Positions 47,317 to 55,853 of a DNA stretch of 64,000 nucleotides are shown here, piece after piece. The notes beneath the pieces were generated by a model that was not told the DNA's origin, searched no databases, and was given only the letters and a program-made list of their open reading frames with translations. Every line of letters begins with the position of its first letter. Within the stretch, counting starts at the first letter, position 1. Position numbers and translations under genes: made by a program. This DNA is from DASRIA01 sp963768885 (lineage in GTDB: Bacteria > Actinomycetota > Thermoleophilia > Solirubrobacterales > JBBDJG01), in the NCBI GenBank assembly GCA_963768885.1, contig CAVYJN010000007.1:661206-725205 (forward strand). The letters run 5' to 3'.

Positions 47317-48146
47317 ACATTCCTGGGGGCCGCGGCACGTGGCTTGAAGACGGCCCACCTCATGGAGGTCCCGCGGAATTCGTCGAGCGCGAGCCGGCGG
47401 TCGGCGTCCGACAGCGACGCGAGCTCTGGACAACGACCCGGGACCCGCTCCGTGCACTTAATCTCGGCGACCGTATGCGTAGCGGCGAAGCGCGGCCCGA
47501 GGACCGACAGAACGTCGATCCCGAGCAGATCGTCGTGCAACTCCACCAGCACCGTGCTGTCCGTCAGCGCGCGGGCAACCTCGGTCGTGAATATCTCCAC
47601 TTCCGCTCCCTCGCAGTCGGAGAGCACGAAGGCCCGTGTCGACCCGAGGTCGTCAAGCGCTCGTGGGGTGCATGCCCGTCTGACATGGACACGGTCGGCG
47701 ACTCCGTTGAGGCGGGCCAGCTCCCTCAGCCGCCCGCGCGCCCATCCATCCATCTCGAACGCGTGCACCACCGTGTGGGGTGACCTGATCGCGAGACCGA
47801 CCGCGTAGTAGCCCTCCGCGGCCCCTATGTCGACGAAGGTCGCCGGCGGGTCCTGAAGGACGTCTTCGACCGCGTCGTGAAGCTCCTCCTCATATGTGCC
47901 CAGCAGCTTGGCTATGGGAGCGTCGACCTCACTGATCCGGGCGGCTGGGTACTCGAGCCCGGCGATGGGACCACACCTCACGATCGTGCCGTGCTCCTGC
48001 GCGAACGACCGCGCGAGCCCGGGCACGCCGGCCCGCCTCCGCACCTCCTGTTGATGCCGGCGGATTCGCCTGATCAGGTATCGCTGCGGGAGGAACCTCT
48101 TCGCGGTGCCTTTGATTGTTCGTCGGGAGCCGGCCGCGATGTCCAT
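47313..48146 (-). CDS. FkbM-family SAM-dependent methyltransferase
   Basis: 277 residues from ATG 48146. The SAM site is ATFVDIGAAEGYYAVGLAIR with HAFEMDGWARGRL as the acidic motif II, and FVLSDCEGAEVEIFT follows. FkbM-type enzymes O-methylate sugars, polyketides or peptides. The gene is divergent from the lasso nucleotidyltransferase with only 42 bp between starts and is coupled by ATGA to the glycosyltransferase downstream, so it may act on the same glycan or tailor the lasso peptide. Frame intact. The longer open frame to 48380 overlaps the divergent gene and is rejected. Confidence 0.75.
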   Translation of the reverse strand: MDIAAGSRRTIKGTAKRFLPQRYLIRRIRRHQQEVRRRAGVPGLARSFAQEHGTIVRCGPIAGLEYPAARISEVDAPIAKLLGTYEEELHDAVEDVLQDPPATFVDIGAAEGYYAVGLAIRSPHTVVHAFEMDGWARGRLRELARLNGVADRVHVRRACTPRALDDLGSTRAFVLSDCEGAEVEIFTTEVARALTDSTVLVELHDDLLGIDVLSVLGPRFAATHTVAEIKCTERVPGRCPELASLSDADRRLALDEFRGTSMRWAVFKPRAAAPRNV

Positions 48147-48188
48147 TTGAATAGTGCCAACGACGCAGGTGCGAGGTACTCTCGAAAT

Positions 48189-49151
48189 GTGAAGAGCGCA
48201 GCGGGTCGCGGCGACCCAGCAGCCACTCGAGTGTCGCGGGCAATGCTCGAGACCGCCCGCAGTCTTTCGGTGGATCTCGTCACGGCGGAGGTGGTTTCGG
48301 CGCTGCGGGAACGAGAGGTCCCGAGCATCCTCCTCAAGGGACCGGCGATCGGCCGATGGCTGTACTCGGACGGCGAGCACAGGCCTTACGGCGACTGCGA
48401 CCTGCTCGTGCCCTCACAGCAAGCCCGCGATGCCGAGGACGTCCTGCTGGCGCTGGGCTTCCGCTACGGCTACGAGTCGCTGCGCCCGGGAGAGCTCGAG
48501 GAAGGCCTGTTCTGGACACGGGGACTGGATACCGTCGATCTCCACTTCACCCTCCACGGCATGCACGCAGATCCGGCCCTGGTCTGGGCGGTTCTGTCCG
48601 CACACGTCGAACCGGACACGGTCGCGGGCGCAGAGGTCGACGTGCTCACCCCGATCGCTCGAGCCATGCAGGTCGCGCTGCATGCGGCCCACCACGGTCG
48701 CGGTGAACAGACCCCGATGAGAGACCTGGAGCGCGCGCTGGAGATCCTTCCGTTTGACATGTGGAGCGAAGCCGCCGAGCTTGCGGGGCGCCTCGATGCG
48801 GTGAGCGCGTTTGCCACCGGCCTCTCGCTGCTGCCCGCCGGACGGGCCATCGTCGAGCGGGTCGGCGTCGAAGCGGACAGCTCCGTGAAGGCGCTGCTGC
48901 ACGCGGGCACGGCGCCGACTATCGCGTTCACCATGGAAGAGCTGCGCACCACCCACGGTGTCGCCGCGAAAGCGAGGCTGGCCTGGCGCAAGGTGTTTCC
49001 GGCTCGTGCCTACATGCGGCTCTACTGGCCCCTCGCGAGACGTGGTGCGCTGGGCCTCGCCGTCGCCTATTGCTGGCGCGTCGCATACAAGCTGGCGAAG
49101 CTCCCTGCGGGGCTGATCGCTTGGGGCCGGGCACGCCGCGCAAGCCGATGA
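48189..49151 (+). CDS. Lasso-cluster nucleotidyltransferase (NTP_transf_5-like)
   Basis: 320 residues from GTG 48189 (ATG 48243 is an alternative). The active-site region reads SILLKGPAIGRWLYSDGEHR then PYGDCDLLVP; Asp69 and Asp71 should bind metal and nucleotide. A helical C-terminal half with a DLERAL segment and a basic tail completes the family pattern. Such proteins recur in lasso-peptide clusters beside B1, B2 and C; their reaction is not firmly established. Its stop overlaps the B1 start as ATGA. Frame intact. Confidence 0.82.
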   Translation: MKSAAGRGDPAATRVSRAMLETARSLSVDLVTAEVVSALREREVPSILLKGPAIGRWLYSDGEHRPYGDCDLLVPSQQARDAEDVLLALGFRYGYESLRPGELEEGLFWTRGLDTVDLHFTLHGMHADPALVWAVLSAHVEPDTVAGAEVDVLTPIARAMQVALHAAHHGRGEQTPMRDLERALEILPFDMWSEAAELAGRLDAVSAFATGLSLLPAGRAIVERVGVEADSSVKALLHAGTAPTIAFTMEELRTTHGVAAKARLAWRKVFPARAYMRLYWPLARRGALGLAVAYCWRVAYKLAKLPAGLIAWGRARRASR

Positions 49152-49414
49152 GCCGTCACCTGCGTATCCGTTCGGGCGCTGTCGAATGGCGTCGACTAGA
49201 GGAAGAGATCGTGGCTGTGGACACGCGGAAGAGCGTCTACATGGCGGTCAACCGCAGTGGCGCCGTCCTGTGGCCGGCACTGCTCGAGGGGGCGACGAGA
49301 GAAGAGCTGGTCGATCGGCTGATGGACGCGTACGGGCTGGAGCGAGACGACGCCGAGCGCGACGTCGACTCGTTCGTGCAGGCGCTCGACGAAGAGAATC
49401 TGTTGGAGCGCTGA
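49148..49414 (+). CDS. Lasso peptide B1 protein / PqqD-like RiPP recognition element
   Basis: 88 residues: RSGAVEWRRLEEEIVAVDTR, YMAVNRSGAVLWPALLEGAT and VDSFVQALDEENLLER, the PqqD fold (three-strand sheet and three helices). In lasso systems it binds the leader's YxxP motif and delivers the precursor to B2 and C. The order nucleotidyltransferase-B1-B2-C is typical, and the precursor's leader has the matching motif. Three bases separate it from B2. Intact. Confidence 0.88.
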   Translation: MSRHLRIRSGAVEWRRLEEEIVAVDTRKSVYMAVNRSGAVLWPALLEGATREELVDRLMDAYGLERDDAERDVDSFVQALDEENLLER

Positions 49415-49417
49415 CAG

Positions 49418-49786
49418 GTGCGCTTCGCGCGACTCTGCGACCCACGAACCCTGCGTGCCGCATGGTGGGCGTACTGGTCCGCGCGTCGCGCACGACGGCA
49501 GCTACGGGAAGGTGGGATCAACGCGATGTGCCTTCGGCCGCCCCCTCGGCTGCCGTCGAGCGCAGACCTGGGTGTGTCGGCCGCGCTTCGTCTCCGCAAG
49601 GAGGCTTGTCTGGTGCAGGCAGCGGTTCGCCAACAGTGGCTTGCCGCCCAGGGCTCCCCTCGGGACCTGGTGATCGGCGTACGCGGTACCGGCCCCGGCA
49701 TCGCAGCGCACGCCTGGCTTGACGGCGACCCCCCTTGTCACTCCGAAGGGTTCGAGGAACTGCTGCGCCGCCCCCTGATTCGCTGA
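49418..49786 (+). CDS. Lasso peptide B2 leader protease (transglutaminase-like)
   Basis: 122 residues from GTG 49418; GGAG lies 10 nt upstream inside B1. An Arg-rich helical N-terminus leads to RLRKEACLVQAAVRQQWLAA with the catalytic Cys, then LVIGVRGTGPGIAAHAWLDG with the catalytic His and Asp. This is the transglut_core3 pattern of lasso B2 enzymes, which remove the leader and free the core's N-terminal amine for cyclisation. Slightly short but with all three residues. Overlaps the cyclase frame. Confidence 0.87.
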   Translation: MRFARLCDPRTLRAAWWAYWSARRARRQLREGGINAMCLRPPPRLPSSADLGVSAALRLRKEACLVQAAVRQQWLAAQGSPRDLVIGVRGTGPGIAAHAWLDGDPPCHSEGFEELLRRPLIR

Positions 49787-50981
49787 CTCGAGCGCCCGTT
49801 CATCCAACCGTTCGCCTCACGCCGCTGGAGGTTGCGGTCGGCATGCCGATCGGCGTCCGCCCGGATCCTGTGCCCCTTCCCGAGCTCGATCGGGCGCTGA
49901 CCCCCCTCGAAGCGCTCGAGCGCGCGGTGCTTCCTGGCCTGCTCGAACCACCGTGCATGGTGGACTTCTCGGGCGGGCGGGATTCGTCGATCGTGCTCGC
50001 AACCGCGACCCGCGTGGCACGAAAGCGGGGACTGTCGCTTCCAGTTCCTTCTACGAATCTCTTTCCAGCACTCCCCGACACGCACGAATCGGAGTGGCAG
50101 GAGATCGTCATCCGGCATCTGGGGTTACCGGACTGGCACCGTCGCACCTTCGACAACGAGCTCGAGCTGCTCGGTCCGCTCGCAACGAGCGTCATGGCGC
50201 GTCATGGCCTGGTTGCTCCCGCGGCTGCCTACGTCGCCCTGCCGGCTCTCGAGGATGCGGCGGCGGCACGTCGCTGACCGGGATTGACGGTGACGGCCTG
50301 TTCGATTCGTGGCACTACCAGCGTGCCTGGGACGCTCTCCGCGGGCGAGTGCGGCGCGAGCCACGGGACGCGCTACGAATCGCGAAGGTGGCGATGCCAC
50401 CGGGACTGAGGCGGCCGTGGTTGCGACGCCGGGCGTCCGTGGGTGTCGGGTGGCTGAAACCGGATGCCCGAGCCGAGATTGATCGCGCCTGGGCCGACTG
50501 GTGGGCCAGCGAGCCGCCGGTGTGGAGCCGGCGTGTCCCGTGGTGGACTCGAAGCCGTCTCGTAGGCGTGGTCTGCGACGCGCTGGATCTCTTGGCCCGC
50601 GATGCGGGCACGACCGTGATACATCCCTTCCTGGACCCGGTGTTTCAAGCTGCTCTATCGCGTGAAGGCGGCCGTAGCGGGTTCGGCGACCGGAGCCGGA
50701 CCATGAACCGGCTGTTCGGGCAACTCTTGCCGCCCGAGGTGCTCTCCCGGCCGGACAAGGCGGATTTCACACGCGGTTTCTGGGCGGAGGAGACCCGGCG
50801 GTTCGCGGCCGACTGGGATGGCGATGGGATTCCAGCCGATCTCGTCGATGCCGATGCTCTCCGCGACACGTGGACATCGGAGCTGCCGGACATGAGAAGC
50901 AGCTTGCTCGTGCAAGCCGCCTGGCTGGCCGCTTCAACCGGTGGCGATATCGACAAGTCTTTCAACTGTGGCCTCGAATGA
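49735..50981 (+). CDS. Lasso peptide cyclase / asparagine-synthetase-like (one frameshift, short form)
   Basis: PP-loop ATP pyrophosphatase: CMVDFSGGRDSSIVLATATR, then in the shifted frame GGTSLTGIDGDGLFDSW, FLDPVFQAAL and LPPEVLSRPDKADFTRGFW. It should adenylate the ring-forming side-chain carboxylate and join it to the core's N-terminus. The shift near 50262 is a one-base loss; adding a G to GCGGCGGCGGC restores the GGTSLTG motif. The N-terminal glutamine-amidotransferase-like domain of many lasso C proteins is absent: only about 70 residues precede the PP loop. The start is uncertain: TTG 49735 is the first in frame; ATG 49843 removes conserved residues. The end overlaps the convergent kinase gene by 48 bp. 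Confidence 0.8.
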
Positions 50982-51770
50982 GCGCCATTCCGGCGGTCTG
51001 GTGAGCCGCCAGGCCGGCAAGCCTCCCATGTCAAGAAATTCGGTCGGATGGAGGCCGACGAGGTTGGAGGCAAGGCTCTCGAGCCGCTCGGCGGGCCCGA
51101 GGGCTTCCAGCTGCACCTCGTGACCCCACGCCAGGAAGATCCAACCCCGCAAGGGGACCTCTGGTGGCACAGATCCGATAAGGAGACGCTCACGTTGGCC
51201 GGCCCGAACGACATCGGTACGGTCGGCCAGCCCGAGGGAGCGAACGGTCTCGTCGCGCAGATCGACACACCGCGGCCCGGCGAGCGCAAGCTGCCCGGAG
51301 ACCACCAGGACGTCGTCGGTAAGCACCCCGTAGCCGGCCAAAGCGAGGCTGGCCAACAGCGAGCTCTTTCCGGATCCGCTTGACCCGAGCAGGCCCCATG
51401 CGCCACCTCCCATCACGATGGCGCCACCATGGAACACCATATGGCCTCGCCACCAGGCGAATACGGCTCCCACCGACGCCAGCACCGGGTGGATCAGCCG
51501 CCCATCGTCCGGGTCGGCCAAGCTGACGAACGTCGCCGTCCCGCTCTTCCGGTCCAGCAACGCGCTCTCGCCCGCACCAAGCTCGATCGTCGCCCGCTCG
51601 TCCCCGAAGGTGTCGGCACCGACCGGGTCGGATCCACGCTCGCACTCGATGCAGACCCGCGGCCAGTGCCCGGCCGGGAGCGGCAAGAGCATCTCCGTGT
51701 GTGAGAGGCCAACGAACTCCGAGCCGTAGGCTCCCCGCGCTTGCCCTGGATCGGGGCCCCTTGCTACCAT
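50934..51770 (-). CDS. HPr-kinase-like protein of the lasso cluster
   Basis: 278 residues. MVFHGGAIVMGGGAWGLLGS and GSSGSGKSSLLASLALAGYG (Walker A near 129-137), then VLTDDVLVV (Asp152-Asp153), as in HPr kinase/phosphorylase C-domains. In some lasso clusters (paeninodin) such a kinase phosphorylates a C-terminal Ser of the precursor; this precursor ends in Ala, so the target must differ. ATG 51770 is only 35 bp from the precursor start on the other strand; ATG 51695 is an alternative that would leave room for promoters. Frame intact. Confidence 0.82.
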   Translation of the reverse strand: MVARGPDPGQARGAYGSEFVGLSHTEMLLPLPAGHWPRVCIECERGSDPVGADTFGDERATIELGAGESALLDRKSGTATFVSLADPDDGRLIHPVLASVGAVFAWWRGHMVFHGGAIVMGGGAWGLLGSSGSGKSSLLASLALAGYGVLTDDVLVVSGQLALAGPRCVDLRDETVRSLGLADRTDVVRAGQRERLLIGSVPPEVPLRGWIFLAWGHEVQLEALGPAERLESLASNLVGLHPTEFLDMGGLPAWRLTRPPEWRSFEATVERLVDIATG

Positions 51771-51805
51771 CGCCTCAGTCGACCCAAAGGACTGGGATTA
51801 CCCGT

Positions 51806-51964
51806 ATGAAGGACTTGGATCACAACCGGAATGCCGAACCGAAGGTTGCGGCCGCCTACGAGCCTCCGAGCATCGCCATCATAGGCCCGCTCGAGGAGAT
51901 CACCCTCGGCTCGCTCAGCAAGAACGGCGACATGGGCGGCGGCGGCTTCCGGAACAACGCCTAG
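51806..51964 (+). CDS. Lasso peptide precursor
   Basis: 52 residues. The leader (1-34) holds YEPPSIAIIGPLEEITL, matching the lasso recognition pattern YxxPxL-x3-G...T, with Thr33 at position -2 of the cleavage site. The predicted core is GSLSKNGDMGGGGFRNNA (35-52): Gly1 and Asp8 would form an eight-residue macrolactam, leaving a ten-residue tail with four glycines. GGGA lies about 8 nt before the ATG. It sits between the divergent kinase and the transporter genes, with all processing enzymes nearby. Core borders and ring are inferred from family rules, not shown. Confidence 0.87.
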   Translation: MKDLDHNRNAEPKVAAAYEPPSIAIIGPLEEITLGSLSKNGDMGGGGFRNNA

Positions 51965-51972
51965 CCAGGGTT

Positions 51973-52003
51973 CCGGGTGCACTCCCTGGTAGCTGGCACC
52001 CGG
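51973..52003 (+). terminator. Hairpin after the lasso precursor gene
   Basis: CCGGGTGC (51973-51980) pairs with GCACCCGG (51996-52003), 8 nt after the precursor stop; CCAGGG (51965-51970) and CCCTGG (51984-51989) form a competing stem. No U-run. A leaky terminator here would give more precursor than transporter mRNA, a common RiPP layout. Confidence 0.5.
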
Positions 52004-52037
52004 CGGCTTTCGTAGTCTGCCGCGGGTCAGCACTGTA

Positions 52038-52790
52038 GATCGCAGAAGGCAGCCGGTCGCGTACCCGCAACAAGATTCGCTCGAGGGTATCTCTGCTCGC
52101 GGGATTTCCAAGAGGTTCGGCTCGGTCACCGCGCTGGACGACATCAGCTTTACGGTCGAGCGAGGGCAGATCGGTGTGTTGCTGGGTCCCAACGGATCGG
52201 GCAAGAGCACACTCCTGCGGATCCTCGCTACCACGGTGATCGCGGACTCCGGCGAAATCCGAGTCGCCGGGCATGACCTCCGCCGCGAGCCGGGAGCGGT
52301 TCGCCGGTCGATCGGTTTCCTTCTGGCCGATGAGCGCTCCTGGTACTGGCGCCTGACCGGTCGGCACAACCTCGAGTTCTTCGCCGCGCTCTACGGGCTT
52401 TCGAAGATCGACCGAAAGCGGCGCACGGTCGAGCTGCTCGAGGAGGTCGGGCTGACCGAGGCAGCCGACCGGCCATTCGGCGACTACTCCTCCGGCATGC
52501 GTCTCCGTCTCTCCCTGGGGCGTGCGCTCGTGTGTTCTCCGCCGGTTCTCCTCCTGGACGAGCCGACTCGCAGCCTCGACCCCCTGGCAAGGAAGCACTT
52601 CAGCGACCTCATCCTTCGGATTGCACGGCAACAAAAGACTGCCGTCCTGATGGCTACTCATGATCTGCATGAGGCCGCTGCTGTCGCGTCTCATGTATTC
52701 GTGCTCCTCGGGGGACGGCTGCGGGGCACCGGCGGCGCCTCCGCCGACACAGCCGAGTTGGAGCACCTCCTGCTCCAAGCCGACGCCTGA
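52038..52790 (+). CDS. ABC transporter ATP-binding protein (lasso exporter)
   Basis: About 250 residues. ISARGISKRFGSVTALDDIS opens the domain; Walker A GPNGSGKST, Q-loop region GFLLADERSWYWRLTGRHNL, signature YSSGMRLRLSLGRALVC, Walker B VLLLDEPTRSLDP and ATHD His switch. ABC-2-type subfamily. No ATG/GTG/TTG exists in frame upstream of GTG 52176, which lies inside the domain, so the real start is probably hidden by another indel; the frame is open from 51993. Its stop overlaps the permease start as TGATG. It powers export of the lasso peptide, or self-immunity, by context. Confidence 0.85.
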   Translation, partial: DRRRQPVAYPQQDSLEGISARGISKRFGSVTALDDISFTVERGQIGVLLGPNGSGKSTLLRILATTVIADSGEIRVAGHDLRREPGAVRRSIGFLLADERSWYWRLTGRHNLEFFAALYGLSKIDRKRRTVELLEEVGLTEAADRPFGDYSSGMRLRLSLGRALVCSPPVLLLDEPTRSLDPLARKHFSDLILRIARQQKTAVLMATHDLHEAAAVASHVFVLLGGRLRGTGGASADTAELEHLLLQADA

Positions 52791-53594
52791 TGGTTCGAGC
52801 TCCCTCCCTCCTGGCAGTCTTCTTACGCAGGGACTGGGCGATCGCGCGGTCCTACCGGCTCAACTTCGTCCTCGAGATCTTTCAGATCGTCGTCTCGCTG
52901 TTCCTGTTCTTCTACTTGAGCCAGATAGTCGACGACTCCGGGCTCACGCCCCTCGATCAGGGCTATTTCGCATTCGTGGTGGTCGGGCTCGCGTTCATGA
53001 AGTTCATGGAGACCGGCCTTACGGCGTTCGCGTTGCAGCTACGGACTGATCAGACCACAGGCACGCTCGAGGCCTTGCTGGTGACACCGGCCCGCCAATC
53101 CCTGGTGGTGCTGGGCAGCGCGAGCTACGAAGCTGCTGCTTTCAGCGGTGTCCGGCTTTCTGATGCTGGCCATCGCGGTCGTGGGATTCGGGCTGGAGCT
53201 CTCCATCAGTTTCTCGTCGCTGCTGGTACTGATCGTGGCGGTTCCCGCTTCGTTCGGCCTATTCGCGGCGGTTGGAGTGGTCGTTGCTGCGTTCACGATC
53301 GTCTTCAAGCAGGTCGCGACCCTGGTCGCTTTCGCAACGGTTGGCATCGCCGTCCTGGCGGGCGTCTACTTCCCGCTGTCGCTGCTTCCAGGGTGGCTCG
53401 AGGCGATCGCACGGGCACTGCCGTTCTCATGGGCGCTGGACGTCCTGCGAGCTGCGCTACTGGGAGGCGATCCATCGCTGGGGAAGCTGGCTCTGCTGAT
53501 CGCCTTCTGCGCGATCGCCGTCCCTGGGGCGATGGCAATCTTCGCCGCCGCCGTAGACCACGCAAAGCGGGCCGGCACGCTGGCCCAGTACTGA
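52790..53594 (+). CDS. ABC-2 type transporter permease (lasso exporter; one frameshift)
   Basis: About 267 residues, six helices. N-terminal part MVRAPSLLAVFLRRDWAIAR, FQIVVSLFLFFYLSQIV and FVVVGLAFMKFMETGLTAFA; amphipathic RTDQTTGTLEALLVTPARQS. Then an extra A in TACGAAGCTGC (near 53128) moves the frame; the rest reads VSGFLMLAIAVVGFGLELSI, FKQVATLVAFATVGIAVLAG and a last helix before AKRAGTLAQY. Removing that base gives SYELLLSAVSGF. It pairs with the ATP-binding protein. Confidence 0.82.
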
Positions 53595-53605
53595 ACGGTG
53601 GGTGC

Positions 53606-54670
53606 ATGTCCGTCGCCCTCGTCCACGACTACCTGCTCGTGATGCGGGGGGCCGAGCGCACGTTCGCCGAGATCGCGGCCTGCTGGCCCGAGGCGCCGAT
53701 CTACACACGCTCCTCTCGACGCCGACGCGGCGGATCGGCTTCGCCTCCCGTGAGGTGCACACCTCCTACCTGCAGCGGCTCCCCGGCGGCAGCGCCGGTT
53801 CCGCTACCTGCTGCCTCTCTTCCGCGCGCCGTCGAGCGCCTGCCGGTCTCGGCCACGACCTGGTCGTCTCCAGCAGCAGCGCCTTCGCGCACGGGGTCGG
53901 ACCAACCCCGGCGCGCTCCACGTCTGCTACTGCCACAGGCCCTTCCGGTACGCCTGGTTCGAGCGCGACCGGGCGCTGCGGAGGCCCCGGCCCTCGCGAG
54001 GCCGCTCCTGCGCCGGACGCTTGACCGCCAGCGCGACTGGGACCTCGCCGCGGCGGCGCGGTGACCCACTACGTCGCCAACTCGGCCATCACCCGGGAGC
54101 GGATCGAGCGCCTCTACGGCGGCGACGCTCCGGTGATCCACCCGCCCGTCGAGGTCGGCGGTTCTCGAGCCGGCACGCCCGAGGACTACGTGCTCTTCGT
54201 CGGCCAGATCGTCCGGCACAAGCGGGTCGAGGTCGCGATCGAGGCCGCCCGCCTGGCCGGCAGGCCGATCAAGGTCGTCGGCACCGGGCCGGAGCTCGCG
54301 CGCCTGGGGTCCACGCGGAGGCAGCGGTCGAGTTCCTCGGCAGCGTGTCGGACGAAGAGCTGGCCGTCTCTATGCTCGCTCGCTGGCGCTGGTCGTGCCG
54401 AACGTCGAGGAGTTCGGGATCGCGGCGGTCGAGGCCCAGGCCGCCGGCCGGCCCGTGGTCGCGGTCGCGGCCGGCGGCGCGCGCGAGACCGTCGTCGACG
54501 GCGAGACCGGGGTCCTCGTGGAGCAGGACACGCCGAAGGCGTTCGCGCAGGCAATCGCGCAGACCGACTTCGAGTCCTTCTCGCCCGCGCGGATCAGGCG
54601 CCACGCCGAGCAGTTCTCGCGCGAGCGGTTCGTCGAGCGCTTCACCGCAGAGGTGAACCGGCTCACATGA
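53606..54670 (+). CDS. Family 4 glycosyltransferase (several frameshifts)
   Basis: Starts ATG 53606, 11 nt after the permease stop (MSVALVHDYLLVMRGAERTF). Pieces in successive frames: IGFASREVHTSYLQRLP, HVCYCHRPFRYAWF, VTHYVANSAITRERIERLYG, DYVLFVGQIVRHKRVEVAIE and the donor signature PNVEEFGIAAVEAQAAGRPV. The type is WbaZ/WcaI-like. The C-terminus ends AEVNRLT in an ATGA overlap with the next gene. It probably adds a sugar to a lipid-linked oligosaccharide in the polysaccharide cluster. At least four shifts between 53700 and 54400. Confidence 0.65.
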
Positions 54671-55844
54671 GGGTGCTGTTCGTGAACCACACCGGGATCG
54701 CGAGCGGCGCCGAGCTGTCCCTGTTGGAACTGGTCCTCGGGATGCCGGAGGAGGTCAGCTCATTGGTCGGCGTGCCCCGACGGTGAGCTGGCCGCGGAGC
54801 TTCGATCCCGCGGCGCGCGCACCGTCGCGATCCCGCCGATCGCGGCGAGCCTCCGGCTGCATCCCGTCCAGACGCCGGTCGGCCTGGCCCAGATCCTGCG
54901 CTCCGCGCTCGCCGTGCGGCGCGCCGCACGAGCGCACCGGGCCGGAGATCGTGCACGCCAACTCGACGCGTGCGGGGCTCGCGGCCATCCTCGCGACCCG
55001 CGCCGGCGGCCCTCCCGTGGTCGTCTACGTCAAGGACTGCCTGCCCGCCGGCCGCGCCGCCGACCTAACCCGGCGCTGCATCGCGCAAGGCGCGGCCCTG
55101 GTACTGGCCAACTCCCGGCTTCACGGCGGACAGCTTTCAGCGCGACAACCACGCGCACCGGCTCGAGGTCGCGTACAGCCCGATCGACCTCGAGCGGGTC
55201 GACCCCGCGCGGATCGGGCGCGGCCAGGCGCGCGCCCGCCTCGGCCTGGCGCCCGATGTCCCCTTGCTCGGCGTCCTCGGGCAGATCACGCCTTGGAAGG
55301 GGCAGTCGACGGCGATCGAGGCGCTCGCGCTGCTGAAGGAGCGCGTGCCCGCGGCGAAGCTCTTGCTGGTCGGGAGCGTCAAGTTCACCGGCGCCGCCAC
55401 GCGCTACGACAACGCCGCCTACCTGCGCTCGCTCCACGAGCTTGTCGGCAAGCTCGGCCTCGAGGAGGACGTGAGGTTCATGGGCGAGCGCAGCGACGTC
55501 CCGGAAGGACGTGCTGCGCGCCCTGGACCTCCTGCTGGCGCCGTCCTGGGAGGAGCCGTTCGGAAGGGCCGTGGTCGAGGCGATGGCGATGGGAACGCCC
55601 GTGATCGCGACGAGCGTCGGGGGCCCTGCCGAGCTGATCGAGGACGGCGTCAACGGTCGTCTCGTGGAGCCGCAAGAGCCAGGACGGTGGGCCGCGGCGA
55701 TCGGAACTGCTCGCGGACGCCGCGCTGCGGCAGAGCATGAGCGAACAGGCACAGCAGACCGCGGCCGCCTTCAGCCGCGAAGCGCACGTCGAGCGGGTCC
55801 TTGGCGCCTACCGCGAGGTGCTTGGCGCGCCGACGCGCGCCTGA
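54667..55844 (+). CDS. Family 4 glycosyltransferase (several frameshifts)
   Basis: MRVLFVNHTGIASGAELSLL at the N-terminus; then VGLAQILRSALAVRRAA, PEIVHANSTRAGLAAILATR, PVVVYVKDCLPAGRAADLTR, LGVLGQITPWKGQSTAIEAL, AKLLLVGSVKFTGAATRYDN and the signature APSWEEPFGRAVVEAMAMGT. Ends REVLGAPTRA. Pieces lie in all three frames with shifts near 54782, 54920, 55120, 55500 and 55690. ATGA coupling to the previous gene; converges with the next across 9 bp. Substrate unknown. Confidence 0.66.
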
Positions 55845-55853
55845 CCGAGCCCG

